A DNA stretch of 64,000 nt from Tanypteryx hageni (taxonomy: Eukaryota; Arthropoda; Insecta; Odonata; Petaluridae). The stretch lies in NCBI GenBank assembly GCA_028673005.1, contig CM054112.1, positions 28,168,043 through 28,232,042 of the forward strand, read 5' to 3'. The position numbers were made by a program, and so were the translations under genes. Shown piece by piece: positions 45,441-56,161 of this stretch. Under the pieces are notes generated by a model. The model was not told the origin of the DNA. It worked only from the letters and a program-made list of their open reading frames with translations, and ran no database searches. Each line of letters starts with the position of its first letter. Positions within the stretch are counted from its first letter, which is position 1.

Positions 45441-48400
45441 TAAACGTGCAGGAGAGAGAGGTGTAGGATAGAGGAGGGAGGGAAGATGGTAGGAGAAAGA
45501 GAGAGCGTGCCTCGGCTGTCGAGGAGAAAGGAGTGAGTAAGAGGGAGGACAGTAAGGGAGAGGGAGTGACAGTAAAGGAGAATGGACGGCCAAGAAGTTT
45601 GGGAGATCGAGAGAGAAGTGAGGGCTCGGATTCTCCCTCTCTCTCTCTCGCTCCGAAATGCAATCCACCAACACGATAGGTACGGCTAAAAACCTCTCCT
45701 GGGTGAGATTGTTGCACCTAAGTGCAATCACATTACTATATACATGTATATCATTTGAAGGCAGACTAAAATTTTGGAAGTAATTGTCTGATTAACAACA
45801 CTACAACAAAAAGGTAGAGAGTACAATCGAATCACTATAAGGCCCGTAACTTTCTTTGATATGAATTAAATGTATATATCCTTGGCCAATCCGAATTATT
45901 TCCCTTACACGAAGAGAATACTTTTACTATCTACATTCACACACCTTAAAATAAAATACTATTACCCTAAGTTTAAATCGCTCCGACTTTTTCAGTACTT
46001 CTCAGTCGTTTGAGTCATCGGTTGTCAGTTGCAATGAAGAAGCGAGGACCGCCATTCCCCTTTTGAATCCGATTGGGATATCTTAAACTGCGCGGGGAAG
46101 TTAGGCGTTGCCGAGGAATTTGAAATACATACTTAGGTATAATTTAATACAAGCCATTTTGAAATTTAGACTTTCGATATTTTAATGCCACTAATCACAA
46201 CGCAAATTTAAAAAGTATGGCTACTACGTGTATTCAATGGAGAAATTGTATGCTATTTGTCATATTGTAGTTTACAAGCTGCAAACGTCTTATATGGTGT
46301 GCCTATTTTAATTAATAAGAATATGATTTTTCTCGTCGGTCAAAAAAATCAAAACTATTTAATGACATATTTAGTAAAACCTACATAACTGGATTCTAAA
46401 GAGAATATGTACAGCAAATATCCGACATAAATAAAATTCGGATTACAGAAATTAAATTCAGGAGTATTTGGGGGAAAATATCTACATCGAGTCTTGAGAA
46501 ATTTAAGTTGGAAACTTTCTAGCTACAGAGGTTTGGCAGCATAGAGATAAATAAGTATATCTAAAATATATTTTAATTTTAGAAATATACCAATAAGCTG
46601 CCGTTACCAAACATCTCCATTCGTTATTAAGCAAAGGACGAAATGGATCGGGATATAATAACTAGGATAATTATGCATCTTCTTTATTTGCAAATAAAAT
46701 TGTAGGAAACGATTTTTCGATACGTTACTCACTCAGCTGGTATAAATAACACTTTCTTATTATATCACTAGACATTCACATTTGTCGTTTTTAGAATTCG
46801 TCTTTCGCTAACATGTTGCCTTAAAGGTGCAACCCAAATAATCCAAAGGTCAAATATATAGAATTGAAAATCTCATAGCATGCTCGAAAATATTTAGACC
46901 AATGTATGAAATTTCTTCGCCAAAAATTATTCCCCCGCCGGCGGTAGATGGGGCGGAGGAGATAGAAAAAAGGGAATAGAAAGAGTTCGCCATTTCCTTT
47001 TTCATCATTCCCCAATTCCTACAATAGGAGGACCAAAATGTGGTGAAGTTTAGAAGAAATAGAAGGGCCCAGAAAAATTGGAGGCCTCAGCCGATACGAC
47101 AGAATGCTCGAAGGAAGCGAACGGAGACGGCGAGGGAATATATAGGTACATACATGTACGTGGGCTAGAACGAAAAGAACGAATTTTTGTGAGAGAGACA
47201 CGCGAGATTGTGATTGAGGAAGAGAGAGTCTGGGAGAAAAGGAAAACAAGTGGGAAGAGATATAAGAGAATCTTCGAAGGAACGGCAGTGAGTGGCAGAT
47301 GAAACACGACCCTCGGGATAATCACTTGGAATATAAAGCGAGGGCCCAAAGAGGAACGGGCGAATAATTAAAGCGAAGAGGAGAATCGTAAATAGCGAGC
47401 GAGGAAAAGGGGAGACGAGAAAAAGAGAGGGATAGAGAAAGAAAAGAGGGGGCATGAGAGAATGAGATTGAGAGCGAAAAGGGGAGGGAGGTCTCCTTGG
47501 AGAGAGTGGGATGGCAGAAAGAAGGAATGGGCCGCCTCTCCCTCCCGGCGTTGAACAGTAGCATCCGGCTACCGTGTGGCGTTCCCGGCCATCGCGTGGG
47601 TCATCCACTCCCCTCTCCCCCTCTCTTCTCCGCTCTTCTTACCGCGGCCCGCCTATCTCTCCCGCAGAGGGCCGGCTCGGGGGCCGCCTCAGTGGCCGCC
47701 TCAGTGGCCCCCGCCGCCTAGTGGCTTGACAAGGCGTCTCGAGGGGAACGGGTGTGGTACGCGCATATTGCCATTATTCCGGTCACACATCAAAACACCG
47801 GGAATATGCGGACAGGAGGAGTAATTGCGGTCCGAAACTACGCACCCATGAGAAGCTGTCTGGTTCCTCAGAGCGACACTAGCAGAGAGAGAGAGAAAAG
47901 ATGTTCGACGCCTCCTCGTGCGGGGTTGTTTAACGCTGATAAACTTTCGATTTCTCTAATGTTTGGTAGGAACGGTTTTATAAGTGAGAATTACGGAGGA
48001 ATCGAACGCAATGAACAAAGAGTATGAAAAATGTTTTAAAGGGTTTTGCTAAAAGTCACTCGTAATACTGCTGGGAAAACGAGCATTAACGAGGGAGAGG
48101 TGATGTTTGCCTTCGCAATTTCGATTTTTACCCGAGGACGCATATATAGATTTTTTATAAAAATAACCACTTGAGAGATGTTTGATAACTCGAGAGAAGG
48201 AAAGGCATCCGCCAGTTGAACCTAATCCAATTATCAAGACATGTAAGCATTGAAGTTTCATCTCCAGAGACGTACATTTGGCATCGTGACAACTTTTCAT
48301 AACACGAAAACGACAAAAACTATAAACCCGAGAATTATACTAGAGCGTAGAAGGAAAAAGGTTGAGTTAAAAAAGTTCTCCTACCGCTTCGATGGCACAA

Positions 48401-50039
48401 GCATGCGGAGTTGCAACGCAAGCGTGATTCGATACGAATCTAACTCACCGAGTGTTGATATCATTTCAGATGTCCGGGATCAATTCCACGCTCTCTTCGC
48501 TAATCCTTCTTTAAATTCCATCGCCTGCACTTTCATAAGAGGATTGGAGCGGTTCGCTGGAATTCCACGCCGGGATTCCGAATACTTTTGGAACGACTTG
48601 CGCAGCAAGATACGATAATGGACGCGGGTGGCCGACTGCTCACTCTCTCACCCCAACCCTCTTATCGAATCCTTCCCCAGAATCTTTCGAGTGTCTGGCG
48701 AATCAACGCTCCTCGAGCATTAACGCTCATGGACTCGTCTCCTCGCCAATCACCATACGTATGCGTCGCATTCCTCTCTTTATCGAAAAAAGCGCCTCTT
48801 CCATCTGCAGGAGAAGAATTTTTAGTCGGGACGGATGAATAAATTTCTCTAGGAATTGAAAATCAATGCTCTCTTGAAGTTGAGTATTTCCTGGGCAATG
48901 TAAATGTAAATTGAAATGCATATTTTTTCTTCGTTTGGCTATAGTTCCTTCGGCTTCCTTTCTCGTATTCAAATAGATACAAAAAACCTAATTACTGAAA
49001 GACCCGAGACTCAATGTCGCTTGAATTCATCTCAAAGGAGGTATGTTTAAGAATTCATTCCGACTCGATTACATTCTTTTAAGGACGAGAATACTGCCGC
49101 GGTTACCTCCGAAGGCATTTCTATTCGGTGATGGGAAAAAGTGGCAGAAAAGACAAGGTTTTTAATACCTTTTCTATTTCAAAATCTTGAGCTAAGGCCG
49201 GGAGTATAATGCGATGATTGTTGCTAAGGAGCGAGACATCCTTGACAAGTAAATAACACCGAAAGAATTTCGTTTAAAGGAAAAGGTCTGAGCAGATGAG
49301 CGTAGCTATAATGGACTGGGAGGAGACTACGTCCGTCTGGAACGCGGCACGCGTGATAAAACAGCCGAACGAAGATTGGATTCGTCCGTCACACGAAGAG
49401 ATACGCGTTTTCCTGCAGTGGACACGGGCGACACCCAACTAAGTTGAAGCGGATTGCCGGATTGGAGGAAGAGGGAGGCGGAGAGGCTGGTGGTGTGCCG
49501 AGAGGTTGAGAGGGGCGGGAGAAGAGGAAAATAGGGTGGGGGAAGGAGGATGAGGGGGAATGGATTGGCCCTAGATACCCCACGAGGTGCCCGGGGGGAC
49601 GACATTCTCCGTAAGCCGACGATGGAGAGAGAGAGAGAGAGAGGGAGGAAGGTGGGGGGATAAGTGTGGGGAGTTCGGGGGAGGGGAGGTTTCACGGAGG
49701 CGTAGTGGAAGAGAATGGGTTAAAAAGGACCCGGGGCGACAGAGGAAGAGAAGAGAGAAGCAATGAAGGAGGGAGATGTGTTAGCCAGGGTAAAAAAAAT
49801 GATCCGAAATAAATGAATAAAGCCGTGAGGAGGGGTTTGCCGAGGGAGGGGGGGAAATATGTGGGAGGTGGCGGGATTGGTCGAGGAGAAATTGGAAGAC
49901 ATTTGTTATGTGCCTTCTCCGATGCCAACGCCACCAGCAGCAACTGCGACGATAATGAGAAAGTATGCGCAAGGAACTTTAATAGCGTAGCCTGGAAGCT
50001 CCATAAATCGTCCCCCCTGACGTGCCTCGCTGCCTCTCC
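45441..50039. other. Probable ex 5' intron, part 2
   Basis: Non-coding by my reading, strongly purine-skewed in 46900-47520 and 49440-49860. A GC-rich patch at 47600-47725 contains a duplicated GCCGCCTCAGTG word. No domain was recognised. Confidence 0.4.
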
Positions 50040-50215
50040 ATATTCCTTCCTTCCCTTCATCCATCTCCACCCCACTCCTCCTCCCCCTCTCCACATCCCC
50101 TCCCCATCTCCCTCCCCTCTCCCCATCTCCCCCCTCTCCATATCCTCATCCCCATCTCCCCCTCTCCACATCCTCATCCCCCTCTCCCCATCCTCATCCC
50201 CCACTCATCTCGCCT
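50040..50215 (+). repeat. Polypyrimidine minisatellite (CTCCCCATC / CTCCACATCC)
   Basis: Imperfect units of CTCCCCATCTCCC and CCTCTCCACATCCTCATCC run for about 170 bases. Confidence 0.8.
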
Positions 50216-51239
50216 AAAAGAAACCTCATTCCTCCGCTGCTATCATCTCTCCCGCGGCACCCAAAGCACAAGAGAGACCGGAGGAGTAACATCACCGAAG
50301 ACAGCATTAACGACTGCGTTGAAGGTAGACGATGTTCGAGAGCGTATTGCACCGCACACGCAGCGAGGAAGAGGTAAAAACAGCTCCGGAAATATTATCG
50401 ACGTCCGATAAGCTTACAAACGATTGCGGTGAAATAAGAGTCCGGTTTCGAGTAGGTATTCATAATCGATCGAGTTATTTTGATTTATAACCTGGGAGCG
50501 GATAGCGTAACGTAAATTCTTACGGTCTAACACATAGTGTCGCAATGTTTTTAACGAACGCTTTGTTCGGGAACCCAGCGTGATGAAGCGTACACCATTT
50601 TTTACACGGTTGGAAAAATTGTCAATACTTTCGCATAAACAATTATTGTCCGATATCACCAAGATCTATAACGCCTTCAATTTTCTTTATTTTAAGATCA
50701 ATAAAACGGGAATATTAATTCAATTCACGCCTGTAGTGAGAGGAATGAACCACCCGTTGCCTCATGCATAATTCATGCTTCTCCATTCTTATTTGAGAAA
50801 TTTTTATGAAATTAATTCCCGAGTTATATTTTCTCATGGTCGGATCGCAGACCGAGGAGAAAATAAAATATCTTTCCCGCGCTCAAAATCTTTTTCCGAT
50901 CGGCGATTTCGATCACCTCCACGAAAATTTGAAACGGGAACCATAAACCACTCATCCACTCTCACAAGCCATCAGTTCGCTCGTGTTGTTAAAAAAAAAG
51001 TTAGGTTATAATGAGACGCCTCTTTTTTGTAATTTTGGATCTCGGATGATGCACGATCGCGACATCGAGGAATCTGAAAATGGTTAACTGCACTTTTAAG
51101 GCGTCCTCGAATGTCTCCGAGGAACAGCGACACGTCTTTGCGTCTACGAGCAACTTCGGTCACACTCTTGAGAAGATAGGAACAGATGCGTAGGAAGGAG
51201 TAGAGAGAGCGAGGAGGATGTGGAGAGAGGGAGACTCAT

Positions 51240-51450
51240 ACACCCCCGCTCCTACTCCATCCCCCCTCCCTCCCTTCAACCCTCTCTTCTTCCACCCCCT
51301 CCCTCCGCCCCTTCCTCCACCCCTCCCTCCTCCCCTACCTCCACTCCTCCTTACACCCCTCCCTCCACCCCTCCCTCCACCCCTCCTTACACCCCTCCCT
51401 CCACCCCTCCCTCCACCCCTCCCTCCAACCCTCCCACCCATCTACACTTC
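51240..51450 (+). repeat. Polypyrimidine minisatellite (CCCTCCCTCCAC unit)
   Basis: A 12-base unit CTCCCTCCACCC repeats with TTACACC variants; the core is 51330-51430. The plus-strand product would be a pure Pro/Ser/Leu repeat and is not a gene. Confidence 0.85.
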
Positions 51451-53434
51451 TCCCTCCCCCTAATACGGGCCAGACGACCCATCAAGACCACAACACCAGC
51501 GGCGCCCGCCTCGAGCCACGTAATCACACGGGGCGATTTCCATACCTGAATGGGGGAGGGGAAAAGAGGAATCTCGCGGGATAGACATCACGATGCCACT
51601 CCTCCTTCCCTCCCTGCCTCCTTCACCCTCACTCCCTCCTTCTCCCTCCTCCTTCTCCCTCCTCCTTCACCCTCTCTCGCCCTTCCTCCTCCCGTCTCCT
51701 TCGCAAACCCGCCACGCTCAGAACGCAAACTTCACGTCTTTACGCCTTCCCTACTACGTGCCAACCGACTTAATCCTCGAGTTATGCTCCTCGAAGCGCT
51801 CTGGAACTAACATGGCTTGTATGACGAAAAAAGCACCGTTTAATGGATAGGATTCATATACGGAACGTCTTGCGCCACGATTCTAGCAATTCTTATAAAA
51901 CGTGTCATCCAGTCAACAGTGCAAAATTTTGAAAAGTGGCCGTTTTTGAAGCTCTGAAAGCAAACCTGCGTAAAAGAGATATGGCTAAAAATGATATGTA
52001 AACCAATTAGGCGACTCTAAGGTATGCATTTAAAAAATATTTCAGCAAAACTGCAATAACTCCTTTTACATTTTAATATTTCAAAACACCTCAAAAGCGT
52101 ATCAACGATATTTTCCAAATGTCTGTCTCGAACAAATTTTGCGCCATCTGGATCAAAATATGAGGCCATTTCCATGGTTTGGCGACCGCGGAATATTACC
52201 ACCAAGTCTACTAAGAATTACACAGGAGAGTGATAATAATGCCTTAAGACAAATAAAACGAAAAGGCAGAGATAAACTGCAAATAAATAAATCGTTTAAC
52301 AACGCGTACACTCACGCGAAAAGGAAAGCTAAATAATATTATGATCTACTGCAGCAATCCCAAATCGCAAGAAACAACGAACACAAAATTCCACCTCAAA
52401 GGGAGTACCCCAAACCGCCATCTTAGAAAAAGGATTATGTTCAAGCTATGTACATCGCTACCAAGGCCGAAGATATCGTGTTTTTTATCCCCTCGATTTG
52501 AAACACGAGTGAATCAGTAAAAAACATTTTAATACAATTAAGACGTCACCGTAAAATTCCAATAAGCAGATAACATAATGGAGTCAAGCGATAAAATATA
52601 AAGTTTTCCCACCGTGCTACGAGCTTTCCGACTCCCGACCTGGGAGTCCCGGGTTTGCATCCCGCCGCCGTCACCCAGAGGCGAATCCTTGACCAAATGA
52701 GAAACCTGAGTTACCGATGAATAGAAGAGGAATCTAGCAGCGTCCTTGAACGCGCATCAAACTGATTGGGGAGATGACCGGGTGAGGTATGACTTATCAT
52801 TTTAAATGCATCAGGAAACCATTCCTTTTATTTTTCTCGAAGGATCAAGAGGCCAGACCGATGGTTCGGTTTGCCGTCCTTTTTTCCCGATCATTACGCG
52901 CGGTAAAGAGAGCAAATCGTCGAAAAATCCCTCGGGGGTTGTATCGTCGCACAAGACTGCGAGTTTCCAAGGCTACTCGGAGGACTGCAGACATACGCCG
53001 TCGATCGCATTATTACCACTCAATCATCACAAAATCGTTCTCGCAACCTTGCTTCTGCTGATGTCGATCTGAAACCTCGCAATAAATTTATCTATTTGAA
53101 TTCTTAGTATTACCTATAATTACAAATCCCCGATTGGGTGGATAATTGCAGACTAGGTTCGAAAATAATTATTTCTGTTTCATTTATTATACGCTCCCTT
53201 TAAGGTCGAAGAACTCTAAAAAATCGAGCTAAAATGAGAAATGTGACAAACTTTCTTACTTCATATTGCGATATATAATTAGGTCCAACAATATTTATGG
53301 AGTTTCAAAGCTCATGGAAAAAATAAAACTTTCCTCCAAGCTAACTTGAAGACGTACTTTAGGTCTCATTTTTTCACTACTAGACTAAACATGAGAAATA
53401 ACTTTCAGGTGGACGAATACTTAATCGTTAATGT
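51451..53434. other. Non-coding stretch with one tRNA-like sequence
   Basis: Another CT-rich patch is at 51596-51680 (CTCCTTCTCCCTC units). A tRNA-like structure is at 52615-52672. Otherwise nothing was recognised. Confidence 0.4.
52615..52672 (+). mobile_element. Worn tRNA-derived SINE head
   Basis: GACTCCC pairs perfectly with GGGAGTC around a GACCT loop (anticodon arm) and CGGG pairs with CCCG around TTTGCAT (T arm, B-box-like GGGTTTGCATCCC). The acceptor stem and D arm are poor. It is best seen as the head of an old SINE. Confidence 0.4.
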
Positions 53435-53695
53435 CAGAGGTCACCAAACATTTTACTGAAAGGGCCAGATGTTTCATGATCCACTGTGCGGGCTACATAC
53501 GACCTCTCAAATGATTGGTCGGTCCGAGTGAAAACTTAAAAGAGCAAGTTTTGAGAATTGTTTGATTCTGTAATTTGTCATAGGCCTATATTAAAAGTAT
53601 GTTGCATCCAAGAACTCAGAAAATATCGTTTAGATATCACAGATGATATCTAATGAAAACTCCGGCTCGTAAATTCACTAAACTTAAATAAATAT

Positions 53696-54946
53696 GTGAA
53701 TTTATACGAGTATATAAGCCTTTTGTCACACACATTGAAGATCATCATGAGGATTCTTAATAAAAGGCTGGAGAAAAAGGCAGAAGAAATAATAGGGGAA
53801 GATCAATTCGGTTTCAGAAAAGGACGAGGAACTAGAGATGCTATAGGAGTAGTTAGAATCATATCAGAAAGGGCAATAGAATACAGTCAAGATATCTGCG
53901 CATGTTTCGTAGACTGGCAGAAGGCCTTTGATAGAGTAAATTGGGTAAAGTTGATGAAGATATTAAAGGATATAGGTGTAGACTGGAAATACAGGAGACT
54001 GATTAGGAATCTATATGTGAATCAAGTTGTAAAGGTCAGGTTTGAGAATGTGGACACCTGCGGAATAAATATCGGTAGAGGAGTAAGACAAGGCTGCTGC
54101 CTATCGCCAACCCTATTCAATATATATGGAGAAAGTCTAATGCAAGAAGCTTTAGAAGGCACAGGGGATTTCAAAATTGGAGGAAGGATTATAAGGACAG
54201 TAAAATACGCAGATGATCAAGTACTTCTAGCAAGAAAGGAAGAGGAGCTACAAAAAATGATAAATAGACTAGTGATAACAGGTAGAAAATACGGTATGGA
54301 AATAAATACAGAAAAATCCAAGGTCAATCGAATATCGGGTAAAGAAGAGAATCTGAACATAACTATTGGGGGAAAGCCATTAGAACAAGTTTCAGAATAT
54401 AAATACCTTGGAAGTATCATAACACGAGAGGCAAAATGTACGGATGAGATTAAAACTAGAATAGGAAAAGCAAAAGCGGCTTTCAGGAGAAAGAAACAAC
54501 TACTTACAGGGAATATAAGGGAAGATATCCGCAAGAAGTTGATAAAATGCTACGTATGGAGTATAGCATTGTATGGGGCAGAAACATGGACGCTAAGGAA
54601 AAATGACATCAAATACTTGGAAAGCTTTGAAATGTGGACTTGGAGGAGAATGCTGAGGATAAAATGGACAAATAGGATGAAAAACGATGAAGTGCTACGA
54701 AGAATAGGAGAGAAGCGAATGATTATACAGACTATCAGAAAGGGAAAGGCTAACTGGGTTGGACATTACCTGAGGAGAGAGAGTATGATTAAAGACGTGT
54801 TAGAAGGAAAACTAGATGGGAAAAGGGAAAGAGGTAGGAAAAGGTTTCAGCTGATAGACGATTTGAAAGGGAAAGAGAGTTATCAAGATATGAAGAGGAC
54901 AGCGGAAAATAGGAGTATATGGAGAACCAGGTTTAACCAAGAATAA
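53696..54946 (+). CDS. LINE reverse transcriptase, open 416-codon frame lacking the N-terminal endonuclease
   Basis: RT motifs are in order: EDQFGFRKGRGTRDAIG (finger region), CFVDWQKAFDRVNW (motif A with catalytic Asp, residues about 89-102), GRGVRQGCCLSPTLFNIYGE (motif B), VKYADDQVLLA (motif C, YADD), KYGMEINTEKSK, and YKYLGSII. The C-terminal block typical of these LINEs follows: YGAETWTLRKND, SFEMWTWRRMLRI and KANWVGHYLRRE. The frame is uninterrupted to the stop at 54944-54946. The first about 17 residues are probably read from flanking sequence. Replacement at motif B of the usual GCxLSP by GCCLSP is conservative. It cannot be autonomous because no endonuclease is present. Confidence 0.85.
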   Translation: MNLYEYISLLSHTLKIIMRILNKRLEKKAEEIIGEDQFGFRKGRGTRDAIGVVRIISERAIEYSQDICACFVDWQKAFDRVNWVKLMKILKDIGVDWKYRRLIRNLYVNQVVKVRFENVDTCGINIGRGVRQGCCLSPTLFNIYGESLMQEALEGTGDFKIGGRIIRTVKYADDQVLLARKEEELQKMINRLVITGRKYGMEINTEKSKVNRISGKEENLNITIGGKPLEQVSEYKYLGSIITREAKCTDEIKTRIGKAKAAFRRKKQLLTGNIREDIRKKLIKCYVWSIALYGAETWTLRKNDIKYLESFEMWTWRRMLRIKWTNRMKNDEVLRRIGEKRMIIQTIRKGKANWVGHYLRRESMIKDVLEGKLDGKRERGRKRFQLIDDLKGKESYQDMKRTAENRSIWRTRFNQE

Positions 54947-54988
54947 TCACGGACCTGTCTACGGACAGACTACCTATGATGATGATGT
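53696..54988 (+). mobile_element. RTE-like non-LTR retrotransposon, 5'-truncated, with ATG-repeat tail
   Basis: It holds an open reverse transcriptase frame and ends in a short GATGATGATG tail (about 54976-54988), the kind of 3' tandem repeat used by RTE-type LINEs. The endonuclease domain is absent, which indicates 5' truncation. The exact 5' boundary is uncertain and was placed at the start of the open frame. The element lies inside a non-autonomous hAT element. Confidence 0.78.
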
Positions 54989-55018
54989 GGCCCGCGGGGT
55001 GTGGTTTGGGGGCCCCTG

Positions 55019-56004
55019 GTTTTTATTACAATTAAGAATATATTAAAAGGAAAGATTAAGAAGTAATTGCATAAAGGTGGAAGGAAATACAGGGCACAAT
55101 GTGGAGTCGGTGGCGAAAGATGCCGGAAAGATGATTTGAAACTTTCGGAATACCACATCCTTCTTGAGCGAGAGACAAACACGAACTCAGTAATCCGAAA
55201 GCTTCAAATCAACTTTCCGGCTTCTTTCGCCACCGACTCCACAGCAAGTTTTTTCTGGATTTTCATCCTCTTCTATGTACATAAAGAGTACTTTTCCTAT
55301 GAGACTACAAATACTCCCATCTGCGGGAGGTATTGACATGTACGTCAGGAGACGAAAGAATGTAATATAATTCTTTTATAATTTTCGCGACAGAAATATT
55401 TCGAATAAATGCTTAAATATGTCGGCACTTTATGATCGCCTTAGGGCATTATACCTTAAATAATTTATTCAAATGAACACTTGAGATAAAATCATATTTT
55501 TGTCCACTCAGTCAAACCAACCGTGTAACATCCATCTATATATTACAAGACTCGTACATTCAGGTAAATTTATAAATTATCTCCAAATTTCCGCAATTTT
55601 GCAACAAAAAGATGATCTTAACTGAAATAGCAATGTTTTTCCCCGAAAGCAGCTTTTCGAATTACGAAGCGTCATTCCCACAATGAGGTCCCACGAGGAA
55701 TAATGGTTCTATAAATGTCTGGGAACATATTTGTTGTCGATTGACCCGTGAAATGGTGAGAAATAAACTTAAGTGTCGAGATATAAATAAGAAGTTGAGT
55801 TAACAAAAGACCAATTTGTATAAGCACTCTTGGGAAATTTATTTTCCCAAAATTACTTTAAACTAAAATCCACTTCCTGAAGACTGAAAAATGCTGCTAC
55901 ATTATGCGAAGCTACCGTGCAAACTTCCAGTCGTCGGTTGATGAAAGGCGTTTAATATATCTATGGATAAAAACAAGAGGTATTTTAAATTATGCAGAAA
56001 CTAT
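55019..56004. other. Non-coding stretch with a long hairpin
   Basis: The hairpin at 55101-55242 is listed separately. I see nothing else in this AT-rich stretch. Confidence 0.5.
55101..55242. repeat. 49-bp-arm hairpin
   Basis: Arms 55101-55149 (GTGGAGTCGGTGGCGAAAGA...) and 55194-55242 are reverse complements with about 4 mismatches, separated by 44 bases. A transcript would fold into a long stem. No flanking direct repeat was noticed. Confidence 0.85.
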
Positions 56005-56161
56005 GCCGGACTTGGTGGCGCGTCTGACTCCCAATGCTAGTGTCGCGGGTTCGAGTCGCGTCATGGTCATGGTTGTTTGTGATTGTTATTGTTATTGTTA
56101 ATTGATCGGCTGTAATGGACCTTGTGCTGTAAGCCCATTGTTTACAAATAAATAAATAAAT
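56005..56161 (+). mobile_element. tRNA-derived SINE with (AAAT)n tail
   Basis: The head (56005-56068) has an A-box-like GACTTGGTGGCG and a B box GGTTCGAGTC at 56048-56057. A GTTATT-rich stretch and a short unique body (GTAATGGACCTTGTGCTGTA) follow, and the element ends in AAATAAATAAATAAAT. The layout head, body, short-repeat tail is that of a Pol III SINE. It is a different family from 6375-6474. Confidence 0.75.

Larger units (their letters stand above)
53435..55018. mobile_element. Non-autonomous hAT element split by a LINE
   Basis: The left end CAGAGGTCACCAAAC (53435) and the right end GTTTGGGGGCCCCTG (to about 55018) are imperfect inverted repeats, matching at about 11 of 15 positions. 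The GGGCCAGAT and GCGGGCTACAT words near the left and TGTGGCCCGCGGGG near the right also correspond. The 8 bases outside each end (GTTAATGT, GTTTTTAT) are only partly alike, so the target duplication is worn or misjudged. The interior is occupied by an RTE-like LINE. Confidence 0.5.

Noticed and set aside
45043..45731. Arg/Glu-rich (+) and Ser/Leu-rich (-) frames up to 188 codons
   Set aside because: They are translations of GA repeats.
48250..48618. 122-codon plus-strand frame
   Set aside because: Composition and sequence show no domain, and no splice structure or conservation cue supports it.
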